A DNA stretch of 64,000 bases, taken from Nocardia vulneris (lineage in GTDB: Bacteria > Actinomycetota > Actinomycetes > Mycobacteriales > Mycobacteriaceae). The notes beneath the pieces were generated by a model that saw only the letters and a program-made list of their open reading frames with translations, searched no databases and was not told the origin of the DNA. Shown here one piece after another: positions 19,488 to 27,832 of this stretch (within the stretch, counting starts at the first letter, position 1; every line of letters starts with the position of its first letter). The translations under genes were made by a program, and so were the position numbers. The stretch spans positions 186,001 through 250,000 of the forward strand of contig NZ_BDCI01000001.1 of the NCBI RefSeq assembly GCF_001613425.1. Reading direction: 5' to 3'.

Positions 19488-20009
19488 CTAGGGGGAGAGG
19501 TCGACCATGAGGGTGGCGAGTTGGAGGGCGGCGGCGCAGGGGTTCAGTTGCGTGGCCTGGGTGCGGTTCTGGATGCGCCAGACGATCGAGCCGTTGGCCG
19601 CTGCGGCGACGGCGCAGTCACCGGGGTCGTGCGGATTGCGGATGTAGAAGGCGGTGGCGGTCACCGTACCGAGCACGTGCTTGGTGATCACCATGTGCTC
19701 GGTCTCGAAGCCGTCGGCGCGGGCGCGGTCCCAGATCTGCTGAAGCGAGTCGCGGGTCGAGAAGGTGAAGCTGACCCCGGCGTCGCCGTCGCCGATCTGG
19801 GCGTCCCAGAGGCAGGCCTGCGGCGTGTGGTGCGCGAGCAGCGCGGTGGCCCGCACGGCGTCGCGGATCTGATCCGTGGTCACCGGGGCACAGTCGGCGT
19901 AAGGGTGGGCGGCGACGGCAGGGGCGGCGTCGGGCGGGGGAGTTCCGCATGCGGCCAGGAGGCCGGCGAACGCGGCGAATCCGGCGATGCGGGCAGCGAA
20001 CGGCTTCAT
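19488..20009 (-). CDS. DUF3558 family lipoprotein
   Basis: 173 aa from ATG at 20009 (AAGGGG upstream; a GTG immediately before is possible). Signal peptide with lipobox LLAAC (Cys22). The mature domain has three Cys residues in the spacing typical of DUF3558 actinobacterial surface lipoproteins (ADCAPVTTDQIRDAV, QACLWDAQ, and LNPCAAALQLATLMVD at the end). Function unknown; such proteins are common and rapidly evolving in Nocardia and mycobacteria. It is convergent with the DUF4291 gene, 15 bp apart. Confidence 0.82.
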   Translation of the reverse strand: MKPFAARIAGFAAFAGLLAACGTPPPDAAPAVAAHPYADCAPVTTDQIRDAVRATALLAHHTPQACLWDAQIGDGDAGVSFTFSTRDSLQQIWDRARADGFETEHMVITKHVLGTVTATAFYIRNPHDPGDCAVAAAANGSIVWRIQNRTQATQLNPCAAALQLATLMVDLSP

Positions 20010-20113
20010 CACCGCCCCTTTTCTGGATCGATCTCGGGTCAGACCAGGTGACGGTACCGAGACACGCCGAACGAGGCCACCTGAGCAGGGGCGATCTTGC
20101 TCACTCCAGGCGG

Positions 20114-20458
20114 TCAGCCTTCGGTCGCGGGGCCCGGCAGCGCACCACCGCGCAGCCGGTGGTGCCGGAACGCGAGGCGCACGATATCGGCGATACCGGA
20201 ATCGGCGATCGAATAGACATTGCGTCTGCCCGCTTTACGCATATTCACCAAACCGGCCAGTCGGAGTTTTGCGAGATGCTGACTGACCGCGGGTACGGTT
20301 TGACCGATCTCGGTGGCGAGGGTGCCGACATCGCGGTCGCCCTGGCTCAGCAGCCACAGGATCTGCAGCCGGGCGGTAGCCGCGAGCATGCCGAAAACCG
20401 CTGCCGCGTCCTGTAGTTCCGCCGCCGGGATGAGGTCCGGCTCGCCGTGTTCGGTCAC
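20114..20458 (-). CDS. ArsR/SmtB family metal-type transcriptional regulator
   Basis: 114 aa from GTG at 20458 with GGAGG 5 nt upstream. Classic ArsR winged helix: LQDAAAVFGMLAATARLQILWLL, then VGTLATEIGQTVPAVSQHLAKLRLAGLV (recognition helix VPAVSQHLAKL), and the wing RKAGRRNVYSI. The C-terminal helix carries FRHHRLRG, which could supply metal ligands as in the NmtR/KmtR subgroup, though I cannot assign the metal. It is divergent from the small membrane protein and CorA genes and may regulate them. A TTGCGCAA palindrome lies 44 bp upstream (20502-20509). Confidence 0.88.
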   Translation of the reverse strand: MTEHGEPDLIPAAELQDAAAVFGMLAATARLQILWLLSQGDRDVGTLATEIGQTVPAVSQHLAKLRLAGLVNMRKAGRRNVYSIADSGIADIVRLAFRHHRLRGGALPGPATEG

Positions 20459-20907
20459 GTCCGCCTCCAACCTGACCGTAGCGTGGCACGGAGTCGAATA
20501 CTTGCGCAACTGATTGACGAACACCGGTCACCGGGTTTCTAATTATGGGTGCGCAATTCTGCGTGGATGAGCAACCAACGAAGCGGGGTGAGCGGCTGAT
20601 GCCGGTTGACAGTATCGACGTCTCCAGCCGGTCCGCCTCGGCGAAACGGGTTGTGCCGGTTCGTCGTTGATCTGCCCGCGCGATCCGGTCCGGTAGCGGC
20701 CCGCCGATCGCCCGACGCGGCACCGGATTTCGACATTCTTCGACCGACAGGTCGGCGCACGAGGCGCGGGCCTGTGCAGTAGGCGCGTCCGTCTCCGGCG
20801 GTCGCGCCGAGGCCCGGGCGCGACTCGATGCCGCGTGCGCGCGGGCGCCGGACTCGCGTGCAGCGGGCCGCAGCCTCACCAGACGTCACGAAGTATTGGA
20901 GTTCGCC
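20459..20907. other. Long intergenic region between arsR-like gene and corA operon
   Basis: About 450 bp without a convincing gene. It contains the divergent promoters and a TTGCGCAA palindrome at 20502-20509. One 41-codon frame (20545-20670, plus) has no ribosome-binding site. The rest could be a long untranslated leader of the corA operon; I found no M-box consensus. Confidence 0.4.
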
Positions 20908-21096
20908 ATGGCGATCATGTTCAAGAGGGCCGAAACACCGCACCGCGCACCGAATCTGGAGCGTCAGGCGATCTGGTTCACGATCGGGCTCTATCTGCTG
21001 ATCAGCGTCGGACTGCTGACCATGCACTACGCGCACCCGCAGGGGCCGGTCGGTTCGTCGTCGGTCTCGCCCGCCCACTCCTCCTACGGACGCTGA
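20908..21096 (+). CDS. Small single-pass membrane protein upstream of corA
   Basis: 62 aa from ATG at 20908. The N-terminal 20 residues are polar and basic, one transmembrane helix (AIWFTIGLYLLISVGLLTM, about 21-40) follows, and the tail is Ser/Gly-rich. It ends 3 bp before corA and is therefore almost certainly co-transcribed and co-translated with it. It may be an accessory or regulatory subunit of the CorA channel, but no family is recognised. Small proteins beside Mg2+ transporters (such as MgtS-type) are a known theme; similarity was not tested. Confidence 0.6.
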   Translation: MAIMFKRAETPHRAPNLERQAIWFTIGLYLLISVGLLTMHYAHPQGPVGSSSVSPAHSSYGR

Positions 21097-21099
21097 CCG

Positions 21100-22044
21100 A
21101 TGCGGCCCACCAGCGGCGTCGCGGCCGCCGACCGTTTCGATACCGAAGTTCTGCAACAACATTGGATTCCGCTGGCGGCCGCCGATGCGGAGACCGCCGC
21201 GGTGCTGCGCGAGCGGCTCGGCGTAGATTTCGCCGCCGCGCGCCAGCGGGTCTGGGAAACCGACAACTTCCTCTATCTGCCGGTGGTGGCCAACTACAAA
21301 CGCGGCGATGCGATCGAACGCGAGACGATCGTGTTCGCGCTCGGCGCCGAGTTCCTGGTGACCCTGCAACCGGACGAGCATTTCGTGCCGTTCGACAAGG
21401 CCATCGCGAAGATGCGGCGCAATCCGGCGCTCACCGGTTCCGCGCACGGTGTCATGTATGCGTTGCTGTGGGCGCTCAACGAGGCGTCCGAGCGGGTCAT
21501 CTACTACGCCAGCGACGCGTTGGAGGCGATGAACGACGAGATCGAAATGGCCACCAACGGTTACGATCAGCGCGGCCGCGAGATCGGCGTCGCCGACATG
21601 CGCGGCACCATGTCCCGGATGAACGCCGCCGAGGAGATCGTCTCGCGCACGCAGGAGACTCAACTCCAATTGGCCCGTGCGGCACGGCATCTGATGGCCG
21701 ATATCGCCGTGCACAGCGCAGAGCTGGAGAGCCTGATCGCCATCCTGATCGCCGATATCGACGGCGTGAAGCAGCATGCCGGCTTCGAACACGACAAGGT
21801 GCGTTATCTACAGCAGTCGGTGCTGACCTGGCTCGACGTCAAACAGAACCAGATCGTGAAGGTGTTCACCATCATCACCGCGGTCTTCCTGCCGCCGACG
21901 CTGATCGCCACCTTCTACGGCATGAATTTCACCTGGATGCCGGAGCTGGAGTGGCAGCACGGCTTCCTCGCGACCACGCTGATGACCTTGGTGGCGGCCG
22001 TGATCCCGCTGGCCTACATCAAACGCAAAGGCTGGCTGCGCTGA
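21100..22044 (+). CDS. corA: CorA family divalent-cation transporter
   Basis: 314 aa. The N-terminal cytoplasmic domain leads into the long stalk helix ending in VFTIITAVFLPPTLIATFYGMNFTWMPE split across residues 260-290. This contains the signature GMN motif of the pore loop. The second helix is LATTLMTLVAAVIPLAYIKRKGW, with the basic C-terminal KRKGWLR ring typical of CorA. It imports Mg2+, Co2+ or Ni2+. Given the nickel-requiring urease 2 kb away and the ArsR regulator divergent to it, nickel transport is a reasonable but unproven option. Confidence 0.92.
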   Translation: MRPTSGVAAADRFDTEVLQQHWIPLAAADAETAAVLRERLGVDFAAARQRVWETDNFLYLPVVANYKRGDAIERETIVFALGAEFLVTLQPDEHFVPFDKAIAKMRRNPALTGSAHGVMYALLWALNEASERVIYYASDALEAMNDEIEMATNGYDQRGREIGVADMRGTMSRMNAAEEIVSRTQETQLQLARAARHLMADIAVHSAELESLIAILIADIDGVKQHAGFEHDKVRYLQQSVLTWLDVKQNQIVKVFTIITAVFLPPTLIATFYGMNFTWMPELEWQHGFLATTLMTLVAAVIPLAYIKRKGWLR

Positions 22045-22101
22045 GCGCGGCTCCCGGTCTGAATGCCGTGGTCCGGCGCGTCGTTCCATATCATAACAAG
22101 C

Positions 22102-22821
22102 ATGACGGCCGCCGGTAGCAGCTCGCCCGCGGCACCGCGCCGGGACGCCCGGACCGAACGCTGGCGTGCGCACCGGGAGCAGGTGCGCGGCGAGTTCGTC
22201 GATGCCGCGTTCCGGGCGCTCGCCGAGCACGGGCCCGATGTGAGCATGGACGACATCGCGCGGGCGGCCGGCTGTGCCAAACCCAAGCTGTACCGGCATT
22301 TCGCGGACAAGACGGATCTGTACCTGGCGATCCTCGAACGGGTGCAGAGCACGCTGTGGGAGCGCGTGCTGGCCCGGATCAGCCTGACCACCGATACCCT
22401 CGCCCATCTGCTGCACACCGCTATCGCCGAGTACGTCGCGGTGGTCGAGGAACAGCCCGACGTGTTCCGTTTCCTGGTGCACAGCAGGATGGCTCAGCAG
22501 GCCGAGCAGCCCGAGCGCGCGATCGAGGTGGCGCAGCGCTCGGCCCTGCTGGCCGCTCAGCTGATCGAGGAGCGCCTGGCCGGGCAGGACGTCGACACCG
22601 GCAGCCTGGAGCTGACCGCGTACGCCATCTTCGGCGCGGTCGGCTCGGCCACCGACTGGTGGCTCGGCGCGAACCGGGCCCGTACCGAGGTGATGTCCAC
22701 CGAGCGGTTCGCCGAGCATGTCAGCATCATCGCCGAGGGCATGCTCGACGGCGTCGCCCGGTTGAACAACCTGCCGATCGACGTCGATCAGCCGGTACAC
22801 CTCGCGTTCCGGACGGAGTGA
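22102..22821 (+). CDS. TetR family regulator, paralogue of the TetR at 47008
   Basis: 239 aa. The N-terminal HTH reads VSMDDIARAAGCAKPKLYRHFADKTDLY. It is strikingly similar to the regulator at 47008 in the recognition helix (KPxLYRxFADK), and the match continues into the ligand domain (DVFRFL, TDWWLG). It converges on the SDR gene, one bp apart, so it sits at the 3' end of the hydrolase-BVMO-SDR operon it probably controls. The operon's promoter has GTAC-N5-GTAC dyads shared with the other locus. Confidence 0.9.
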   Translation: MTAAGSSSPAAPRRDARTERWRAHREQVRGEFVDAAFRALAEHGPDVSMDDIARAAGCAKPKLYRHFADKTDLYLAILERVQSTLWERVLARISLTTDTLAHLLHTAIAEYVAVVEEQPDVFRFLVHSRMAQQAEQPERAIEVAQRSALLAAQLIEERLAGQDVDTGSLELTAYAIFGAVGSATDWWLGANRARTEVMSTERFAEHVSIIAEGMLDGVARLNNLPIDVDQPVHLAFRTE

Positions 22822-22822
22822 G

Positions 22823-23767
22823 TCACGACACCTCGACCTGTGCCGAAACCTGCTGCGGGGCAGTCGGAATCGGGCGCCCCGGGTCGAGCAAGCGCAATGC
22901 CCGCCGGCCGAGCCGTTCCATCCGCGCGAGATCCAGCGGCTGGGCGATCCGCCGATTCACGCCCGGTGCGATGCGCAGCAGGAAGTAACCCAGCCACGCC
23001 TCGGCCCGGACCGGTACGACCGCGAGGTCGTAGCGCACCGCCCGCTGCGCCGCCCGCGCCACCAGATCCGGACTCAGCGGCGAGAAGGGTAGTTTCGCGA
23101 CCACCTCCTGGACCTGCCTGGCCAGTTCCTTTCCGCGCGTGACGAGTTCCTGATCGACGCCGACCGTCACGGCGTGTTCGCCGATATTGGTGTTGATCAC
23201 CCCGGGGCAGATCGCACTCACGCCGATGCCCTTGGGCCCGAACTCGAGTCGCAGGCATTCGGTGAGCATCTTCACCCCGGCCTTGGACACCGAGTAGGCC
23301 GACATCACCGGTGTCGGCGTGAACGCGGCCGCCGAGGCGATGTTCACGATGTGGCCGCGGGTGCCGTTGTCGATCATCTGCTTGCCGAACACCCGGCAGC
23401 CGTACACCACGCCGAACAGGTTCACGCTCAGCTGGCGCTCCCAGTCGGCGGGGGACAGGTCCACGAACGCGCCGCTGACCAGCATGCCCGCATTGTTGAC
23501 CAGCACATCGGGCACGCCGTGATCGGCCAGAACGTTGCGGGCGAAGATTTCCCACGCGTCCGGATCGGTCACGTCCAGTTCGGCCGCACTGGCTCGCCTG
23601 CCCCGCGCGTGGATCATGGCCGCGGTGGCGTGCGCCGAATCGGGATCGAGGTCGCAGACCACGACGTGGGCGCCCGCCTCGGCGAAACGAAGCGCGATCG
23701 CCCGGCCGATGCCGCTGCCCGCGCCGGTCACCACGACCAGTTCGGGCCGGATATTGGTGCGTCTCAT
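22823..23767 (-). CDS. Short-chain dehydrogenase/reductase (EphD C-terminal-like)
   Basis: 314 aa from ATG at 23767. A classical SDR: cofactor motif TGAGSGIG (14-21), NNAG (91-94), Ser145, Tyr158 and Lys162 of YxxxK. The C-terminal 60 residues (ALRLLDPGR region) extend beyond the core as in mycobacterial SDRs associated with EphD. It overlaps the BVMO gene by 4 bp and is third in its operon. Likely oxidises an alcohol or reduces a ketone in lipid or steroid metabolism; substrate unknown. Its closest functional partner may be the EphD-like hydrolase at 45907, which shares an operator. Confidence 0.9.
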   Translation of the reverse strand: MRRTNIRPELVVVTGAGSGIGRAIALRFAEAGAHVVVCDLDPDSAHATAAMIHARGRRASAAELDVTDPDAWEIFARNVLADHGVPDVLVNNAGMLVSGAFVDLSPADWERQLSVNLFGVVYGCRVFGKQMIDNGTRGHIVNIASAAAFTPTPVMSAYSVSKAGVKMLTECLRLEFGPKGIGVSAICPGVINTNIGEHAVTVGVDQELVTRGKELARQVQEVVAKLPFSPLSPDLVARAAQRAVRYDLAVVPVRAEAWLGYFLLRIAPGVNRRIAQPLDLARMERLGRRALRLLDPGRPIPTAPQQVSAQVEVS

Positions 23768-25302
23768 GCAGATTCCTCGAGGATCACGCCCGTGCGACGG
23801 GCCGGGGCGGGTCGCCGGTAGTGGTAGTTGTCGAGATCGAAATGCCGGTTGTGCCAGTACATCTCGCCGTGCGTGGACGGACGGAACGGCGAATCGCCGT
23901 GACTGTTGATGTAATAGGTGTTCGACCCTGCGCACGCCGAGGTGAACAGGAAGTTCTTCTCCTGTCGTTGCAGGCATTTGGCGAAGTACGCGTCGTGGGC
24001 CTGCTGACTGATCTCGCACTCGGTCGCGCCGCGCCGTTTGGTCTCGGCGATGGCGCGGCTCAGGTGCGCCGCGGTGGCCTCGATCATCCAGATGTAGGAA
24101 CCGAGCACGAAACCGTAGGGGCCGGTGATGGTGAACATGTTCGGGAACCCGGGTACCGACACGCCCTGGTAGGCCTGGAACCGGTGCCGGTCCCAGAATT
24201 CGCCGAGATCACGCCCGTCGCGGCCGGTCACCGGGAAGGGCGGGACCGAATCCTTTTCCCACAGTTTGAATCCCGTGGCGCAGATCAGCACATCGATCGC
24301 GTGCTCGTTGCCGTCGACGGTGGTGATGCCGCGCTCGCCGATGAAGCCGATCGGCTCGGTGATCAGGCTGACGTCGGGGCGGTTGAACGTGGCGAGGTAC
24401 TCGTTCGACATGGATGGGCGTTTGCAGCCCAGGCCGTAGGCCGGAATCAGCTTCTCCCGGACTATCGGATCGTGCACCTGGGCGCGCATCCAGCGGCGGG
24501 CCGGAATCTCGGCCAGCCGGCGTCCCGCGTCCGAGAGCCAGGTGGGGCCGACGACCATCCCGCCCATGCCCACCTCGGTGGCGACCGTGCCGAGCAGGCG
24601 GATGCCCGAGCGCAGCCACGGCCGCCCGAGGATCGCACGACCGAGTGGGCCCACCGCCGCATCGGTTTTCGGGAAGACCCAGATCGGCGTGCGCTGGAAC
24701 ACGCTCAAATGGGCTACCTCGTCGGCGATCGCGGGCACCAGTTGCAGGGCGGTCGCGCCGGTGCCGATCACGGCCACCCGCTTGCCCGCCAACGCCACGT
24801 CGTCGTCCCACAGCGCGGTGTGCATCAGCGTGCCGCCGAACTCGTGCAGGCCCGGGATATCCGGCAGCTTCGGGCGTTCCAGCCCGCCGATCGCCATCAC
24901 CACGTGGCGGGCGGTGAGCGTGCGCCCGCTGTCGGTGCCGAGCAACCACAGGCGCTCGCCCTCGTCGTACACCGCGGACACGACGGTGGTGTTCAGCCGC
25001 AACTTGGGCCGCAGCCCGTACTTGTCCACCATGCCGTCGGCGTAGTCGCGTAACTCGCTGCCGGGCGCGAAGATTCGCGACCAGTCGCCGCGCTGCTCAT
25101 AGGAGAAGCTGTAGATGAACGAGGGGATGTCCACCGCGACACCCGGATAGGTGTTGGCGTGCCAGGTGCCACCGACCCGATCCCACTTGTCCACGATGAC
25201 GAAGTCGTGAATGCCCTTGCGCTGCAGAGCGATACCGGCGCCGATGCCGCCGAATCCCGCGCCGACCACGATCACCTCGTGGTCGGGACCGCCCGCGCTC
25301 AT
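23764..25302 (-). CDS. Flavin-containing Baeyer-Villiger-type monooxygenase
   Basis: 512 aa from ATG at 25302. FAD-binding VGAGFGGIG (13-21) and NADP-binding VIGTGATA (178-185) motifs flank the fingerprint FGGTLMHTALWD (155-166), which fits the FxGxxxHxxxWD signature of type I Baeyer-Villiger monooxygenases. DRVGGTWHANTYPG and PNMFTITGPYG are also conserved. It inserts oxygen next to a ketone using NADPH and O2. It overlaps both neighbours by 4 bp (ATGA), so the three enzymes are translationally coupled. The arrangement resembles the mycobacterial MymA (Rv3083) lipid-modifying operon. Confidence 0.92.
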   Translation of the reverse strand: MSAGGPDHEVIVVGAGFGGIGAGIALQRKGIHDFVIVDKWDRVGGTWHANTYPGVAVDIPSFIYSFSYEQRGDWSRIFAPGSELRDYADGMVDKYGLRPKLRLNTTVVSAVYDEGERLWLLGTDSGRTLTARHVVMAIGGLERPKLPDIPGLHEFGGTLMHTALWDDDVALAGKRVAVIGTGATALQLVPAIADEVAHLSVFQRTPIWVFPKTDAAVGPLGRAILGRPWLRSGIRLLGTVATEVGMGGMVVGPTWLSDAGRRLAEIPARRWMRAQVHDPIVREKLIPAYGLGCKRPSMSNEYLATFNRPDVSLITEPIGFIGERGITTVDGNEHAIDVLICATGFKLWEKDSVPPFPVTGRDGRDLGEFWDRHRFQAYQGVSVPGFPNMFTITGPYGFVLGSYIWMIEATAAHLSRAIAETKRRGATECEISQQAHDAYFAKCLQRQEKNFLFTSACAGSNTYYINSHGDSPFRPSTHGEMYWHNRHFDLDNYHYRRPAPARRTGVILEESA

Positions 25303-26177
25303 CGGAGGTGCCCGACGAGGGAGCCTTCGGCGCCGAACAGTTCCTGCTGCCAGCGCTGCAAGAGCTCGCGCGAGTCGATGTCGTCGGGGTGGAAACCGGG
25401 CCGCAGGTACAGCACCAGTTCCCGGCCGAGGCCACGGAACACCGGGCCGCGGAACAGCGTGAAGGCCTCTTTGACCAGGCTCAGCGGATACCGCCGGGCG
25501 TCCGGGTCGCGACTGAGCGACATGGTCAGGCTGACCGCGGTGAACGGGACGGTGAGCGCGACCAGGGTGGCCATGGTGAGGATGCGCATGGTCTCGGTGC
25601 CGCCCACCGCGCGGTAGACGTCGAAGGCGACCGACTTGTGCTCCAGTTCTTCGAAGGCGTGCCAGTTCAACAGGTTTCGCACTTCTTCGTCCCCGGCCAG
25701 GGCCTGGATCTCCGGGCTGGACAGCACCCGTTCGGCAAGCACCGCGGTGTAGTGCTCGGCCGCCGCGGTGGCGGCCAGGTGCAGGTGCGCGGGGATGCGC
25801 TGTTCGAAGCGCTTCTGCCGTTCGACGACGCTCGGGGCGTCGAGCCATTCGATGGGATAACCCATTTCGACGAGCCGGTCGTTGAGCCGGCGATGTTCGC
25901 GGCCGTGGGTCGCCTCCTGTCCGATGAATCCGGACACCCGCTCCTTGAGCACCGGATCGGTGATCTGGTCGGCGAACCGCCGGACCGAGCGGATGAACGA
26001 CTCCTCGCCGGGCGGGAAGCCCGCGGAGAGCCCGGCGATGAAATGGCTGAACACCATGTCGCCGCCCGCGTAGTACTTGGCCATCGGTACCGGCTCGCCG
26101 AAGCGGAATCTGATCCGCCGCGCTTTCGGATAGCCGCTGCCTGTGCGCTGCGCTGTGCGCACCCGTTGCTCGGTCAT
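25299..26177 (-). CDS. Metal-dependent hydrolase of the PF10118 type (ferritin-like diiron candidate)
   Basis: 292 aa from ATG at 26177 with GAGGTG upstream. The family start KARRIRFRF and the metal-type helices are present: FIGQEATHGREHRRLN near 105-120, AAEHYTAVLAE near 160, and WHAFEELEHKSVAFDVY near 195. These E/H-rich helices look like a diiron or ferritin-like site despite the 'hydrolase' name. A hydrophobic stretch (ILTMATLVALTVPFTAVSLTMS) suggests membrane association. It is first in the operon with BVMO and SDR, directly downstream of the GTAC operators. Confidence 0.85.
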   Translation of the reverse strand: MTEQRVRTAQRTGSGYPKARRIRFRFGEPVPMAKYYAGGDMVFSHFIAGLSAGFPPGEESFIRSVRRFADQITDPVLKERVSGFIGQEATHGREHRRLNDRLVEMGYPIEWLDAPSVVERQKRFEQRIPAHLHLAATAAAEHYTAVLAERVLSSPEIQALAGDEEVRNLLNWHAFEELEHKSVAFDVYRAVGGTETMRILTMATLVALTVPFTAVSLTMSLSRDPDARRYPLSLVKEAFTLFRGPVFRGLGRELVLYLRPGFHPDDIDSRELLQRWQQELFGAEGSLVGHLR

Positions 26178-26197
26178 TTCGCACCTCATTGAGCTCG

Positions 26198-26244
26198 GTA
26201 CCGTCAGTATGCGGTACTACTAGTACGATACCGTCTCAGACGGT
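26198..26244. promoter_or_regulatory. TetR-type operators upstream of the hydrolase-BVMO-SDR operon
   Basis: Three dyads sit within 70 bp of the start at 26177: GTAC-CGTCA-GTAT (26198-26210), GTAC-TACTA-GTAC (26214-26226, a perfect palindrome), and ACCGTCTCAGACGGT (26230-26244, perfect, different sequence). The GTAC-N5-GTAC form recurs at 46884-46992 next to the paralogous TetR gene. Confidence 0.7.
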
Positions 26245-26467
26245 TTGGGCAAGAGGCGTTCGGGAACGGCTGTCCGCCGCCCGGAATCGCCGAGCGGTGC
26301 GGCCGCGGGTGAATGTTTGCTGAGAGGTTGCAGACTTCTGGAAAACGGGTTACGTTCGTCCAGGACGGATAGTCGTAAGTGCCCTAGCTTTTCGAGAAGT
26401 CCCGGGAGCATCTGATGAGGAACCGACTTTTAGCTGCAACATTGCTCCATGGCAGGGCGTGAACCGC

Positions 26468-26755
26468 ATGACCATGATGATCACGCCGCAGGACGACCTG
26501 CTGGCCACGAATGAATTCCTACGCGACGGCGTGCGCTTCGGCGTGACGATCGGCCGGCCGCAGCCCTATCCCGCCGGGGCGGGCTGGCGCTGCCGGGTCC
26601 GGGTCGAATGCGGAACGAGCCGCCTCGAACAGTCCCAGGTGGTCGCGCCCACCGCCCATGAGGTCCTGGAGCTGGCGCTCGAGCTGGTGACCAACCGCCT
26701 CGCCATCAGCCAGGCCGAGTTCTTCGAAGGCGCGACGGTAGCTCCGCGCGCCTAG
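26468..26755 (+). CDS. Small hypothetical protein
   Basis: 95 aa from ATG at 26468; a GTG at 26459 and ATGs at 26474 and 26477 are alternatives. Soluble, with an alternating strand pattern RFGVTIGRPQPYPAGAGWRCRVRVECG and a C-terminal helix HEVLELALELVTNRLAISQAEFF. It looks like a small alpha/beta domain; no family is recognised. Codon use is normal for the genome. The 210 bp upstream are less GC-rich, include an ATG-initiated 15-codon frame (26414-26461) and no recognised operator. Confidence 0.6.
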   Translation: MTMMITPQDDLLATNEFLRDGVRFGVTIGRPQPYPAGAGWRCRVRVECGTSRLEQSQVVAPTAHEVLELALELVTNRLAISQAEFFEGATVAPRA

Positions 26756-26841
26756 GATCGCGCCCGAAGTCGGTGCGGCCGCGGCGATCTGCGGGCATCC
26801 TGTAAGGGTTGATGCAGACCTGAACAGGGGTGGTGGCTGCC

Positions 26842-27762
26842 GTGGACGACGATGCCGCGATGGATGCCTATTCACGCACAGTGATCTCGGTGGCCGCGTC
26901 GGTCACGCCCCATGTGGCGAGCGTGCGGACGCGTCGGGGGAGTGGATCGGCGGTGGTGTTCACCGACGACGGCTTCATGCTGACCAACGCGCACGTGATC
27001 GGTTCGGCCGCCGGTGGTGATGTGGTCTTCGCCGACGGTGTGGAGGCGAAATTCGAGGTGGTCGGCATCGATCCGCTCTCGGACCTCGCTGTGCTGCGCT
27101 CGCGCAGCGGCGCGCCGGGCGCGGTGCAACTCGGTGACGCGGACGAACTCGTCGTCGGGCAGCTGGTGGTCGCCGTGGGCAGCCCGCTCGGCCTGGCGGG
27201 GTCGGTCACCGCGGGTGTGGTGAGCGCGCTCGGACGGGCCGTACCGGTGGCGTCCCGGCGCGCCGGACGGGTGATCGAAGACGTCATCCAGACCGACGCC
27301 GCGCTCAATCCCGGCAATTCCGGTGGGGCGCTGTCCGATTCGGCGGGGCGCGTGGTCGGCATCAACACCGCGGTCGCCGGTATCGGTCTGGGCCTTGCCA
27401 TTCCGATCAACGCGACCACCCGCCGCATCATCGGCACTCTGCACACCGAAGGCCGGGTGCGCCGCGCCTATCTCGGGCTCGTCGGCATGCCTGCACCGCT
27501 GCCCGCGCCGGTGGCGGAACGGACCGGCCAGGCCGCCGGGGTGCGCATCATGGAGGTGGTGCGCGGTGGCCCCGCCGACGCCGCGGGCCTGCGCCGCGGC
27601 GATCTGGTGCTCAGTGTGGCGCGCGCGGAAGTCCGTGACGCGCAAGGCATTCAACGTCAGTTGTTCGCCGACGCGATCGGCACCAAGCTCCCCGTCACGG
27701 TGCTGCGCAACGGCGCGATGGTCGACGTGATCGCGGTCCCCATCGAACTCACCGTCGACTGA
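26842..27762 (+). CDS. S1C trypsin-like serine protease with PDZ domain (HtrA/DegP-like)
   Basis: 306 aa from GTG at 26842 (AGGGG 11 nt upstream; GTG at 26830 or ATG at 26860 also possible). The protease domain has the triad: TNAHVIG (His), DPLSDLAVL (Asp) and TDAALNPGNSGGALSD (Ser). A PDZ domain occupies about 205-300 (GVRIMEVVRGGPADAAGLRRGDLVLSV). There is no signal peptide or transmembrane helix, unlike HtrA, PepD or PepA of mycobacteria, so it may act in the cytoplasm or have a mis-set start. It monomer-scale resembles short DegP-like proteases; substrates unknown. Confidence 0.9.
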   Translation: MDDDAAMDAYSRTVISVAASVTPHVASVRTRRGSGSAVVFTDDGFMLTNAHVIGSAAGGDVVFADGVEAKFEVVGIDPLSDLAVLRSRSGAPGAVQLGDADELVVGQLVVAVGSPLGLAGSVTAGVVSALGRAVPVASRRAGRVIEDVIQTDAALNPGNSGGALSDSAGRVVGINTAVAGIGLGLAIPINATTRRIIGTLHTEGRVRRAYLGLVGMPAPLPAPVAERTGQAAGVRIMEVVRGGPADAAGLRRGDLVLSVARAEVRDAQGIQRQLFADAIGTKLPVTVLRNGAMVDVIAVPIELTVD

Positions 27763-27770
27763 CGCACCGA

Positions 27771-27824
27771 TTCTGTCTTCCCGCACGCCTGCCGGCCTGC
27801 CGGAGCGGGTGCGGGAACGCAGAA
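27771..27824. terminator. Bidirectional terminator between convergent genes
   Basis: A 9-bp perfect stem (27778-27786 with 27809-27817), extended by a further 5 bp across a 2x2 internal loop (TTCTG/CAGAA), lies between the protease gene (ends 27762, plus) and the VTT-domain gene (ends 27833, minus). Confidence 0.65.
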
Positions 27825-27832
27825 GGGGTGCG

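Noticed and set aside
20545..20670. 41-codon frame in the corA upstream region
   Set aside because: There is no ribosome-binding site and no sign of a leader peptide (no Pro or other regulatory codon run).
23764..26184. An 806-residue continuous frame apparently fusing another protein to the monooxygenase
   Set aside because: Only the part from 25302 down (MSAGGPD...) is monooxygenase. The upstream portion is an out-of-frame shadow of the hydrolase gene at 25299-26177, with arginine-rich low-quality sequence.
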